A stretch of DNA of 64,000 nucleotides. Source: Lichenicoccus sp964235615. GTDB taxonomy: Bacteria; Pseudomonadota; Alphaproteobacteria; Acetobacterales; Acetobacteraceae. Positions within the stretch are counted from its first letter, which is position 1. Every line of letters begins with the position of its first letter. The stretch is taken from the NCBI GenBank assembly GCA_964235615.1, contig CAXSEE010000001.1, forward strand, positions 1 to 64,000, in the 5' to 3' direction. The notes beneath the pieces were generated by a model, which ran no database searches, was not told the DNA's origin, and saw only the letters and a program-made list of their open reading frames with translations. Positions 8,836 through 17,354 of this stretch are shown here, piece after piece. Position numbers and translations under genes: made by a program.

Positions 8836-10398
8836 TCAGAGATGCATGTCGTCGCCGAGCGCTTCGGCTTCGCGCGGCGTGCCGATGTCGGCATAGGGCA
8901 CCCATTGCGCCGCGATGCCGAACCACACGTCCCAGCCGGCCTGCGACGCCGCGTCGTCGGGCGCCGATAGGGCCTGGAGCGTCAAGGGCCGCACCGGGGC
9001 GCGATAACCGGCCAGCCGGACCCCGCCCGCCTCGATCCCTGCGCCGATCGCCAGCAGCATCGCCACCTGCTCGCGACAGCGGCGCGCCTGGCAGGGACCC
9101 ATCGAGACCCGGGTCAGGCGCTTGAGCTGATCGTGATCGACCGGACCATCCCGCAGCAATGTGGCGAGGTCGCGTGCGGCGCCGGCATCGGGCGCGCATC
9201 CCAGGTAACGCGGCGGGCGGACGCCGAGCAGTTCGGCCCGCGTCACTTCCTCGCAGGTGCAGGCCAGCACGTCGGCGCCGCCGGTCGCGAGCAGGAGCCG
9301 CATCCAGTCCATGCGGCAGGAGAAGCTGCCATCGTCGACGCCAGGCGGGATCGCGCGGCCGTATCCGGCTCCGAGCAGCACCGCTTTTGCGGCGCGCGCG
9401 CCCTGGGCCGCCGCGTCGCCACCCAGGCCCGCGCAATCCCCGGCCACCGCGATGCCCGCGACGGGTGTGAGGCCGTTCTCGTCCTGTGTCGGCACGTAGC
9501 CGCCGCGTCCGGGGTCCATCACCAGGGGCACGCCGAGCACGTCGAGCAGCTCCACCGACGGCACCACTCCCAACGCCAGGCAGATGGTGTCGCACTCGAT
9601 GCGGCGGCCCTCTCCCGCGCCGACCGGCATCGCATGCAGCGCGACAACTCCCTCGACATTGCATTCGGCGCGCAGGGGAACATGGCCGCAGATTACCTCG
9701 ACGCCACGCGCCCGCAAGGCAGCGACCAGCGCGTCCGGTCCCTGCGGCGTGTCCCGCGCCTCGATCAGGGCCGCGACCTCGATCCCGTGGTCCAGCGCCA
9801 GCAGGGCGGTCTCCAGCGCCAGCCGGCCCGAACCGAGCAGGATCACACGCCGTCCGGAGAAGGCCTGGTAGCGCACGAGCAGAGCCTGCAGCGCCTGCGC
9901 GCCCATGACGCCGGGCTGGTCGGAGCCCGCGAACGAGAGCACCAGGTCACGCGCGCCCGCGGCAATGACGGCGGCATCGAAGCCGCACAGCCAGGATCGC
10001 TCCTCTGTGGCGAGGCCGGCGATCGGGCAGGGCAGGGATTGCAGCCCAGGAGCGCGCGTCCAGGCGCCCCAGACGCTCACGCCGAGCATGACCTCGACCC
10101 CGGCCTCGAACACGGCTTCGAGTCCAGGGATCGCGGAGGCGATCTGCTCCATCATGCGCGCCTGGTTGGCGATCGCGGGGCTGGCCCGGCCGCCGAAGCA
10201 GAACGGCACGTCCAGCGCTGCCATGCCGGCCGCGACCGGATGCTCGTCGACCAGCAGCACCGACTGCCCGCGGCGGGCTCCTTCGAGTGCCGCAGCAATG
10301 CCTGCGGGGCCAGCCCCCACCACGAGCAGCCCGACATGCTGCTCCGGCCGGGGGAACTTCCCCGCCACCGACTTGGGATCGATTATCAGGCTGTCCAT
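8836..10398 (-). CDS. Flavoprotein with BFD-like [2Fe-2S] domain, opine oxidase subunit A/HcnB-like
   Basis: 520 residues. The N-terminal half is an FAD/NAD(P) pyridine-nucleotide-disulfide-type fold (LLVVGAGPAGIAAALEGAR, GAGPAG at 28-33) with a second nucleotide site (ILLGSGRLALETALL). The C-terminal part holds four cysteines, C380-x-C382 and C436-x4-C441 (CTCEEV ... MGPCQARRC). These match the bacterioferritin-associated-ferredoxin-like [2Fe-2S] site of OoxA, HcnB and hydroxyproline dehydrogenase alpha subunits. It should partner the DAO-family gene downstream, 15 bases away. The upstream PLP gene ends only 3 bases before this start. It is a subunit of an amine or imino-acid dehydrogenase, with the substrate open. 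Confidence 0.8.
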   Translation of the reverse strand: MDSLIIDPKSVAGKFPRPEQHVGLLVVGAGPAGIAAALEGARRGQSVLLVDEHPVAAGMAALDVPFCFGGRASPAIANQARMMEQIASAIPGLEAVFEAGVEVMLGVSVWGAWTRAPGLQSLPCPIAGLATEERSWLCGFDAAVIAAGARDLVLSFAGSDQPGVMGAQALQALLVRYQAFSGRRVILLGSGRLALETALLALDHGIEVAALIEARDTPQGPDALVAALRARGVEVICGHVPLRAECNVEGVVALHAMPVGAGEGRRIECDTICLALGVVPSVELLDVLGVPLVMDPGRGGYVPTQDENGLTPVAGIAVAGDCAGLGGDAAAQGARAAKAVLLGAGYGRAIPPGVDDGSFSCRMDWMRLLLATGGADVLACTCEEVTRAELLGVRPPRYLGCAPDAGAARDLATLLRDGPVDHDQLKRLTRVSMGPCQARRCREQVAMLLAIGAGIEAGGVRLAGYRAPVRPLTLQALSAPDDAASQAGWDVWFGIAAQWVPYADIGTPREAEALGDDMHL

Positions 10399-10401
10399 CT
10401 C

Positions 10402-11649
10402 TCAGATCTTCTCCAGCGCCTGCGCAAGATCGGCGATCAGGTCCGCCTCATGCTCGATGCCGACCGAGATGCGCATCGTCGCATCCGTCACCCCGGCAGC
10501 CTCGCGGCGATGTCTCGGCACCGAGACATGCGTGGTGGTGGCGGAGTGGCAGATCAGCGTCTCGGTGCCGCCGAGGCTCACGGCAAGATGCAGCACGCGC
10601 AGCGCATCGAGCATGCGGAAGGCTTCCGCCTCGCCGCCCTCGATGTCGAACGCGAAGGTGGAGCCGGCGCCGGCGCATTGACGCCGGAACACCTCCCGCG
10701 CCCGCGAACCCTCCGGCAGCAACCCGGCCCAGGTCACGCGGGCGATCTTGGCATGGGAGGCGAGGAAACCCGCCACGGCCGCCGCATTGCGTCCCGCGCG
10801 TTCCGTGCGCAGGCCCATCGTCTCGATGGAACGCAGCAGCAGCCAGCATCCATGCGGATCGAGGTGGGTGCCGAGCAGGGTGCGGACCTTGCGCAGCGGC
10901 TCGATCAGCGCGAGCCTGCCCGACACCGCGCCGGCCAGGAAGTCGCTGTGGCCGGCCGCGTATTTCGTCATCGACGTGATGCAGAGATCCGCACCCTGCT
11001 CGAGCGGATTCTGCAGCAGCGGACCCAGGAAGGTGTTGTCCACCACCAGCACGGGACGGCGGCCCTGTCGCAGTTCCAGCGCCCGTGCGAGGCGCGCGAG
11101 CAGGGCGATGTCGGCGATTGCCGCGGTCGGATTGGCCGGCGTCTCGGCCATGATCACGCCGACCGGGCCATGGCGTAGCGCTTCCTCGGCGGCGGCGAAC
11201 ACCGCGCCCTCGTCGAGTGCATCGCGGATCGCAACCGGGGTCACGCCTTGGACGGGCAGCAGCAGCAGGTTCATCAGCCCGTCGGTGCCGCCGTAGATCG
11301 GCGACGTATGCAGCACGCTGTCGCCCGGGCGCAACAGCGAGAGCAATGTGGTCGAGATCGCCGCCATGCCGCTGTTGAACACCGCGCACGCCTCGGCGCG
11401 ATCGAGTGCGGCCATGCGGTCCTGTATCATCAGCAGGTTCGGATGATCGAGGCGGGCATAGATGAAGCCGCATTCGGCGTCGTCGAGCGGCGAGCGGCCG
11501 GCGGCATAGGCCTCGTGTGCCGTCTTCGCGTGCATGGCGTCGCGATAGACGAACGTCGAGGTCATGTAGATGGGCGGCTTGGCGGCACCATGATGCGCCT
11601 GCGGATCATAGCCGTGACTGACCATGATCGTCTCGGGGTGCAACGTCAC
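10402..11649 (-). CDS. PLP-dependent Cys/Met metabolism family enzyme (gamma- or beta-lyase-like)
   Basis: 415 residues if started at GTG 11649. That GTG overlaps the TGA stop of the Rieske gene (GTGA) and has GAGG a few bases upstream. The fold is that of cystathionine gamma-synthase/methionine gamma-lyase. The PLP lysine lies in ITSMTKYAAGHSDF at about residue 229, with VVDNTFLGPLLQNP before it and YARLDHPN near residue 64. Family reactions are eliminations or replacements at C-beta or C-gamma of amino acids. Within an operon of N-demethylating enzymes it may cleave the final demethylated amino acid, for example a sulfur amino acid. This is inference. An ATG at 11625 is an alternative start. 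Confidence 0.82.
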   Translation of the reverse strand: MTLHPETIMVSHGYDPQAHHGAAKPPIYMTSTFVYRDAMHAKTAHEAYAAGRSPLDDAECGFIYARLDHPNLLMIQDRMAALDRAEACAVFNSGMAAISTTLLSLLRPGDSVLHTSPIYGGTDGLMNLLLLPVQGVTPVAIRDALDEGAVFAAAEEALRHGPVGVIMAETPANPTAAIADIALLARLARALELRQGRRPVLVVDNTFLGPLLQNPLEQGADLCITSMTKYAAGHSDFLAGAVSGRLALIEPLRKVRTLLGTHLDPHGCWLLLRSIETMGLRTERAGRNAAAVAGFLASHAKIARVTWAGLLPEGSRAREVFRRQCAGAGSTFAFDIEGGEAEAFRMLDALRVLHLAVSLGGTETLICHSATTTHVSVPRHRREAAGVTDATMRISVGIEHEADLIADLAQALEKI

Positions 11650-12869
11650 AGCACCTCGGCCCCCACCTGCCGCACGTACCAATCGGTGAAGCGCAGGGCC
11701 AGCGATTCCGAGGCGATGCAGTAGGGGCCAGGCGTGTAGCCCAGCGAGTTGACGCCGCGCTGGTTGTTCTCGACCAGTTCGCGATCCTGCAGGTTGGTCT
11801 CGTTCCAGAGCCGCATCAGGTCGTCGCGGTCGTAATCGACACCCTCCTCGGCGTCCTTGTGCACGAGCCACTTCGCGACCACGACCGTCTCCTGCGGGCC
11901 GACCGGGAGTGCCGAGAACATGAACAGGAAATCCCCGAGCGCATGGAAGAAGCTGTGCGGCTCCAGCCCCAGGCGCAGCGAACCGACGGCGCCCCCATTG
12001 ATGGAACACATCGGTTTCTTCACGCAGGGCTCGCCATCGACGGTCATCGAGGTGAAGCCCCGGCGCAGCGGAAAGCGCACCGCCTGCCACCATTCGCCCT
12101 CGACCGCGCCGTGCGGCAGATCGAGCCGGTCCATGCGGGCCCTGAACGCCGCCGCATCCTCGTCGCTCATCAGGTTGAAATGGCCGCCGGCGTCGATCGG
12201 AAAGGTCAGCGACAATTCAGGATGCTTGGCCGCGCAATGATAGCATTCGCGGCCATTCTCCATTACCAGCTTCCAGTTGCAGCGCTCGGTCAGCGTATAT
12301 TCCGCGGCCACCTTGGCGTGGAGCAGGTCATGCGGCGCCAGCAGCGGAGACAGCTTGTCGTGGAAATCGTCGAACTCCGGCGCATCCTCGGCCAGGCAGA
12401 CGAACACCGCGCCGGCGACGGTGCGGACATGGATCGGCTTGAGGCCATGCGTGGCCTTGTCGAAATCCGGCTGCATCTTGCTGGCCCCGCGCAGGGCGCC
12501 GGTGTCGTCATAGCTCCATTGGTGGTAGGGGCAGACCAGCATGCGCGCGCTGCCGCAACCATCCGGCAGGATCTGCGCGCCACGGTGCCGGCAGGAATTG
12601 AAGAAGCCGCGGATTGCGCCGTCCCGTCCGCGCATGAGCAGGATCGGCGTGCGCCCGATGGTGATAGCCATCGTGCTGCCAACCTCGGGAAGCTCGATCT
12701 CGAAGCCGATCAACAGCCAGGAGCGGCCATAGATCTGGCGCAGATCGAAATCGAAGATGTCCGGATCGGTATAGAAAGCCTGCGGCAGGTTATGCCCGGG
12801 ACGGCGCTTGGCCAGCAACGTGGCCACCTTCGACGCGGTCCGGTCCGGTATCAGGCCCTGGTCAAGCAT
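11646..12869 (-). CDS. Rieske non-heme iron oxygenase, GbcA/stachydrine-demethylase-like
   Basis: 407 residues. The Rieske [2Fe-2S] ligands are visible as C93-x-H95 (CRHRG) and C113-x2-H116 (CPYHQW). The mononuclear iron site follows in ENGRECYHCAAKHPEL (H211, H216). It is close in style to the glycine betaine monooxygenase GbcA encoded at 32993-34252 and to other quaternary-amine demethylases. It probably hydroxylates an N-methyl group, releasing formaldehyde. It is the first gene of the leftward operon and divergent from the LysR regulator, with GGAG seven bases before the ATG. No ferredoxin reductase partner lies in this operon. The substrate is likely a betaine other than glycine betaine, since GbcA is present separately. 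Confidence 0.85.
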   Translation of the reverse strand: MLDQGLIPDRTASKVATLLAKRRPGHNLPQAFYTDPDIFDFDLRQIYGRSWLLIGFEIELPEVGSTMAITIGRTPILLMRGRDGAIRGFFNSCRHRGAQILPDGCGSARMLVCPYHQWSYDDTGALRGASKMQPDFDKATHGLKPIHVRTVAGAVFVCLAEDAPEFDDFHDKLSPLLAPHDLLHAKVAAEYTLTERCNWKLVMENGRECYHCAAKHPELSLTFPIDAGGHFNLMSDEDAAAFRARMDRLDLPHGAVEGEWWQAVRFPLRRGFTSMTVDGEPCVKKPMCSINGGAVGSLRLGLEPHSFFHALGDFLFMFSALPVGPQETVVVAKWLVHKDAEEGVDYDRDDLMRLWNETNLQDRELVENNQRGVNSLGYTPGPYCIASESLALRFTDWYVRQVGAEVL

Positions 12870-12940
12870 CTCGATGCTCCGTTTGCACCTCCAGAGTGGC
12901 AGATCCAGAACGACATGGCGTAATCGTATTTGTTCATGAG

Positions 12941-12978
12941 CCTATGTGTTTTTAGGATTGGCTATGCGTCTATCGTAG
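12941..12978. promoter_or_regulatory. Candidate LysR-type binding sites in the divergent promoter
   Basis: Two imperfect dyads, CCTATGTGTTTTTAGG (12941-12956) and CTATGCGTCTATCGTAG (12962-12978), both of the CTA...TAG kind, lie between the Rieske gene and the LysR gene. LysR regulators often bind such spaced dyads next to their own divergent promoter. Seen by eye only. Confidence 0.4.
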
Positions 12979-13032
12979 GTCTAACGTGCGCAGGAAACAT
13001 GGCAAGCTTCGGCGATAGGGACCTGGCTGGAC

Positions 13033-13959
13033 ATGATCAACCGGCGCTGGCTGCCGCTTAATGCACTGCGCGCCTTCGAGGCGGTCGGCCGCCATCTCAG
13101 CTTCACGGCGGGCGCACAGGCGCTCAATGTTTCGCAGAGCGCCCTCAGCCGGCATGTGCAGACGCTCGAGGACCTGCTCGGCTGCCAGTTGCTGCAACGC
13201 CGTCCGCATGGACTGGAGCTGACGCCGGCTGGCCTGTCGCTGCTGCCTGCCGTCAACCGTTCGTTCGACCGGCTGGAGCAGGAACTGAACGAGATCATCC
13301 GCAACCGGGGATCCCAGCCGCGAACGTTGCGGGTGCATATGCCTCCCTCCTTTCTGCAACAGGTGGCGATCCCGGTGCTGAAGGGTTTCCACCGCGAATT
13401 CCCCGACATCCTCGTCGACATCTCCTCTTCCTACGACACCGGACTGCCGGCCGGAGAACTCGATATCGCCGTCGTCTATGACCGGCCGCAGGTGAGCCAG
13501 ACCGTGACCGACCTGTTATGGATGATCCGTGTGGCACCGGTATGCGCGCCCGAAGTCGCGCGCGCCCATGCGGACAAACCGTTGGAGCGGTTCCTGCGCG
13601 ACAACGAGTTGCTGCATGTGAAGCTGCAGGGTCAGGCGCGCGAGATGCTGTGGGCGAGCTACACGCGCCAGCTCGGATTGCAGATCGACACCAACCGCGG
13701 GCTTGCCTTCGAGACCGGGATCCTCGCTGCCAGCTACGCCATCTCGGGGGGTGGCGTGGCGCTCGCCGATATCGATCTCTTCGCCGCCGAGATCGCATCC
13801 GGGACACTCGCCATGCCCTATGAGATCGCTGTCGAGGAGGGACACGGCTATTTCCTGACCCTCCATGCCGAGGATCTGGCGGACCCGGCAGTGGCGCTGT
13901 TCAGAAGCTGGATGATCGAGCATTGCGCCAAGGCCGGCGCGAGGGCGGCAGCGGCATGA
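13033..13959 (+). CDS. LysR-family transcriptional regulator (GcvA-like)
   Basis: 308 residues. An N-terminal winged helix-turn-helix (LPLNALRAFEAVGRHLSFT, then SQSALSRHVQTLEDLLG) is of the GcvA subgroup, followed by the LysR substrate domain with a GGGVALADIDLF segment near the C-terminus. It is divergent from the Rieske-PLP-flavoprotein operon and its TGA overlaps the ATG of the following binding-protein gene. It therefore sits in the transporter operon and likely controls both directions in response to the imported compound or a breakdown product. The family is certain; the effector is unknown. Confidence 0.88.
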   Translation: MINRRWLPLNALRAFEAVGRHLSFTAGAQALNVSQSALSRHVQTLEDLLGCQLLQRRPHGLELTPAGLSLLPAVNRSFDRLEQELNEIIRNRGSQPRTLRVHMPPSFLQQVAIPVLKGFHREFPDILVDISSSYDTGLPAGELDIAVVYDRPQVSQTVTDLLWMIRVAPVCAPEVARAHADKPLERFLRDNELLHVKLQGQAREMLWASYTRQLGLQIDTNRGLAFETGILAASYAISGGGVALADIDLFAAEIASGTLAMPYEIAVEEGHGYFLTLHAEDLADPAVALFRSWMIEHCAKAGARAAAA

Positions 13960-15563
13960 TCCGCCGGGATGCGGTGCATCCGGGCGTGCGGCCGTTGCAG
14001 GACGCCTATCGTCGCGGCCAGCTCGCGCGGCGGGACTTCCTGCGTGCCGTCGCGTTGCTCGGCGTTCCGGTGGCGGTCGCGGGCAGGCCGGCCCAGGCTA
14101 TGGCGCCGGTAGCGGGGGCGCCGGTGGTGCCGAAATACGGGGGCAGCCTGCGCATGGCCTGCCGGGTGGAGCAGATGGACAACCCGGCCATCGTCAGCTG
14201 GTTCGAAGTCGCCAACGTCTTCCGCAACAGCCTCGAATATCTGACCCGGATCGATGCCGACAACATCACCCGGCCGTATTTAGCCGAGAGTTGGCTGCCA
14301 TCCGCCGATCTGCGTGTCTGGGAGTTCCGCCTGCGCCGCCGCGTGCGCTGGTCCAACGGCGACCCTTTCGACAGCCGCGACGTCGCGGCGACCATCGGCA
14401 TGTGGCTGGCGCCGGACTCGGAATCTGTCAACAAGACCAGCTTCGCGATGATCTCCGGCGTGGAGATCGTCGACGCATGGACCATCCGGCTGCATCTCTC
14501 GCGTCCGACGCTCGCCCTGCCGGAGATGCTGTTCGCGCCGACCTGTCCGATGCTGCATCGTTCCTTCGCCACCTCGGGCAGAAACTGGCCCGAGGCGCCG
14601 ATCGGCACCGGACCCTATCGGCTGGCCCGGTTCCTGGTCGGCGAGGAGGCGGTCCTTGCCCGCCGCGACGATTACTGGGGTGCCAAACCCTATCTCGACA
14701 CGCTGCGCTTCATCGACCTGGGCACCAACGTGTCCACGCATCTCGCCGCACTCGATGGCGGACAGCTCGACCTGCTCTACAAGATCGACGCCTCCGACCT
14801 GCCGCTCGCGACCCGGCTGCCTGGCGTGCAGATCATCTCCGCGCACGCCGCCCAGACCGTCTGCATGCGCATGCAGGTCGACCAGGCGCCGTTCCACGAT
14901 ATCCGCGTCCGCCGCGCGGTGCAGGCATCGGCCGACCTGGAGGCCATCCTGCGTCTCGGTTATGCCGGCGCCGGCACGATGGCGACGAATTGCCACGCGG
15001 CGCCGTTGCAGACGGATTACGTGGCCATTGCGGCACCCAAGCGCGACCTGGATCTCGCGCGTCATCTGCTGCGCGAGGCCGGACACGCGGAAGGCATCGA
15101 CCTGACCTTGATGGTCGGCAACACCCAGGGCGTCTGGGAGCAGAACACGGCGCAGGTGTTCCAGCAGAATTGCGCGGAAGCCGGCATACGTATCCGGCTC
15201 GACGTGATCCCCCCGAACGAATACATGACGATCTGGAACAGGATGCCGTTCGGGCTCACCTTCTGGGCGCATCGTCCGCTGGCGATGATGACGTATGACA
15301 TCGCCTACCGCTCGAAAGGTCCCTGGAACGAGACCCACTTTGCCGACCCGGCGTTCGATGCCGCACTCGATCGCGCCATGAGCACGACGGATCCGCTCCT
15401 GCACGACACGGTGATGCGACAGGCCGAGACCATCCTGCAGCAGGCGGCCCTTTTCGTGCAGCCGTTCTGGATGAACAAATACACCGCCGCTTCGGCGCGG
15501 GTGCGGGATTACCGGCTGAATGCTGGCGACTGCTTCGATCTGGCGCCGGTATGGCTGGCATGA
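13956..15563 (+). CDS. Family 5 (peptide/opine/nickel type) ABC substrate-binding protein, Tat-exported
   Basis: 535 residues from ATG 13956, which overlaps the LysR stop (ATGA). A Tat signal RRDFLRAVALLGVPVAVAG (residues 25-43) precedes the mature domain. The SBP_bac_5 fold shows TRIDADNITRPYLAESW and the VRWSNGDPFDSRDV motif, then PIGTGPYRL. It should capture the pathway substrate in the periplasm and hand it to the two permeases and fused ATPase that follow directly. Family 5 proteins bind di- and oligopeptides, opines, nickel or other small organic ligands. The linked demethylase operon argues for a modified amino acid or small peptide. Confidence 0.85.
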   Translation: MIRRDAVHPGVRPLQDAYRRGQLARRDFLRAVALLGVPVAVAGRPAQAMAPVAGAPVVPKYGGSLRMACRVEQMDNPAIVSWFEVANVFRNSLEYLTRIDADNITRPYLAESWLPSADLRVWEFRLRRRVRWSNGDPFDSRDVAATIGMWLAPDSESVNKTSFAMISGVEIVDAWTIRLHLSRPTLALPEMLFAPTCPMLHRSFATSGRNWPEAPIGTGPYRLARFLVGEEAVLARRDDYWGAKPYLDTLRFIDLGTNVSTHLAALDGGQLDLLYKIDASDLPLATRLPGVQIISAHAAQTVCMRMQVDQAPFHDIRVRRAVQASADLEAILRLGYAGAGTMATNCHAAPLQTDYVAIAAPKRDLDLARHLLREAGHAEGIDLTLMVGNTQGVWEQNTAQVFQQNCAEAGIRIRLDVIPPNEYMTIWNRMPFGLTFWAHRPLAMMTYDIAYRSKGPWNETHFADPAFDAALDRAMSTTDPLLHDTVMRQAETILQQAALFVQPFWMNKYTAASARVRDYRLNAGDCFDLAPVWLA

Positions 15564-16516
15564 GCGGCGTTGCCGCAAGGCTCGGGGGCATGGCGCTGAA
15601 GCTGCTGGCGGTGTCGCTGCTCGTCTACGCCGTGCTGGAGGTCAATTCCGGCGAGGTCGCGGCCAAGGTGCTCGGCCAGTTCTCGACCGAGGCGCAGAGG
15701 GCGCGATGGCTGCAAGCCCACGGCTATGACGCGCCCTTCATGCTCCGCTATCTGCGCTGGCTCGGCGACTTCCTGCGTGGCGACTGGGGGATCTCGACGC
15801 ATTACCGTGTTCCCGTGATCCAGATCGTGCCGCGCCGCCTGCTGGCGACCCTGTGGCTGGCATTGCTGACCTTGCTGGTCATGGTCCCGTTGGGCCTGGG
15901 TCTCGGCATCCTCTCCGGCGTGTTCGCCGACAGGCCGCTCGACCGCGCGATCTCGACGCTGAGCATCGTCACCACCTCGATCCCCGACTATGCGAGCTGC
16001 GCCTTTCTCTCCGCGATCTTCGTGGTCGGACTGCGCTGGCTTCCCGGCGCCAGCACCATGACCGACGGCCTGTCCCTGCGTCAGATGATACTGCCGGTGC
16101 TGGTGCTGTCGCTCTATTCCACGGGCTACATCGCCCGCATGACGCGTGCCTCCATGCGCGAGGAATTGCGCCGCCCCTATATCCGCACTGCCCGGCTCAA
16201 GGGCGCCTCCCGCGCGCGCATCGTGCTGCGGCACGCGTTGCGCAACGCGCTGCTGGCGCCGGTCACGGTGATCCTGCTGCAGATCCCGTGGCTGCTTTCC
16301 GGCGTGATCGTGGTCGAGGTCTTCTTTGCCTATCGCGGCTTCGGGTCCCTGCTCTACGAGGCGGCGCTGAACAGCGACCTGCCGGTGATCGAGGCCTGCA
16401 CCATGCTGAGCGTGATCGTCGTAGGCATCACCCAGCAGGTATCGGACGGGTTGAACGCCTTGCTCAACCCGCGCCTGCGCTCCCTGCGCGTGGCACCCCG
16501 CATCGCCGCGACCTGA
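15560..16516 (+). CDS. ABC transporter permease, DppB/OppB family
   Basis: About 318 residues with roughly six transmembrane helices. Typical features are the N-terminal region with GQFSTEAQRARWLQAHGYDA-type sequence, the periplasmic FLRGDWGIS motif and the EAA-like cytoplasmic loop RTARLKGASRARIVLRHALRNA, which contacts the ATPase. The ATG at 15560 overlaps the stop of the binding-protein gene (ATGA); an ATG at 15551 is possible. It forms one half of the membrane channel with the next gene product. Confidence 0.88.
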   Translation: MSGVAARLGGMALKLLAVSLLVYAVLEVNSGEVAAKVLGQFSTEAQRARWLQAHGYDAPFMLRYLRWLGDFLRGDWGISTHYRVPVIQIVPRRLLATLWLALLTLLVMVPLGLGLGILSGVFADRPLDRAISTLSIVTTSIPDYASCAFLSAIFVVGLRWLPGASTMTDGLSLRQMILPVLVLSLYSTGYIARMTRASMREELRRPYIRTARLKGASRARIVLRHALRNALLAPVTVILLQIPWLLSGVIVVEVFFAYRGFGSLLYEAALNSDLPVIEACTMLSVIVVGITQQVSDGLNALLNPRLRSLRVAPRIAAT

Positions 16517-16517
16517 G

Positions 16518-17354
16518 ATGGCCGGATCCCGCGGGCCTCCGCTCGACGCGCAACTGGTGATCGGCAGCACCATCATCGGCTTCTGGCTGATCTGCGCATT
16601 GTTCGGACCGTGGCTGGAGCCTTTCGATCCGCTGCGCAGCAGCGTGGCGTTGATGCTGCCACTGTCGCGCGACTTGGCGGGCCTGCATTGGCTTGGCACC
16701 GACATACTGGGACGCGATATCCTGTCCCGCCTGATCGGCGGCACCCGCGCGGTGCTGCTCTGGTCGGTGCTGGCGACGTCCTGCGCCTATATCGCGGGCG
16801 TCTCCTCGGGCATGCTCGCGGGTTATCTCGGACGCGCCACCGACCGCCTGCTGTGCTTCCTGGCCGACGTGATGCTGTCTTTCCCCGTCCTGGTGCTGTA
16901 TCTGCTGATCATCGTCCGGCTCGGCGCCTCCGGGATCAACATCATCCTGGCCGTGACGTTCGCCAGCGCGCCGGCCATCTTCAGGATCGTCCGGGCCTTG
17001 GTGATGGGCGAACGCGAGCGCGACTATGTCCGCGTCTGCGTGACCCAAGGCGAGCCGCTGTGGCGCATCCTGATCAGCGAGATCCTGCCCAACGTGACAC
17101 GGCCGCTCGCCGTCGATGCCTGTCTCCGGCTCGGCTATACCGCAATCACCATCGGCCTGCTCGGCTTTCTCGGGCTGGGCCTGCCGCCACCGGCGCCAGA
17201 CTGGGGCGGCATGATCAACGAGGGCCGCGGCATGGCCATCGCGTTCCCGCACCTCATCGTGTTTCCGTGCCTGGCCATTTCCACGCTCATGCTCGGCCTG
17301 TCGATGATCTCGGACGGCCTCGCTCTGCGTAGCCAGAGACTGCGCCAAGTATGA
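16518..17354 (+). CDS. ABC transporter permease, DppC/OppC family
   Basis: 278 residues. A first helix is followed by a periplasmic segment with HWLGTDILGRDILSRLIGGTR, the hallmark of OppC/DppC proteins, and several helices. The EAA loop region carries the sequence RDYVRVCVTQGEPLWRILIS. It pairs with the DppB-like protein encoded just upstream, with one base between stop and start. The TGA of this gene overlaps the start of the fused ATPase (ATGA at 17351). Confidence 0.88.
   Translation: MAGSRGPPLDAQLVIGSTIIGFWLICALFGPWLEPFDPLRSSVALMLPLSRDLAGLHWLGTDILGRDILSRLIGGTRAVLLWSVLATSCAYIAGVSSGMLAGYLGRATDRLLCFLADVMLSFPVLVLYLLIIVRLGASGINIILAVTFASAPAIFRIVRALVMGERERDYVRVCVTQGEPLWRILISEILPNVTRPLAVDACLRLGYTAITIGLLGFLGLGLPPPAPDWGGMINEGRGMAIAFPHLIVFPCLAISTLMLGLSMISDGLALRSQRLRQV

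Noticed and set aside
9133..11178. Forward open frame of 681 codons
   Set aside because: Runs antisense across two real genes (the BFD flavoprotein and the PLP enzyme); product is His/Gln/Arg-rich and matches nothing.
11650..12093. N-terminal extension of the PLP enzyme
   Set aside because: Open frame continues but lies wholly within the Rieske gene on the same strand; the GTG at 11649 with a ribosome site and stop overlap is the better start.
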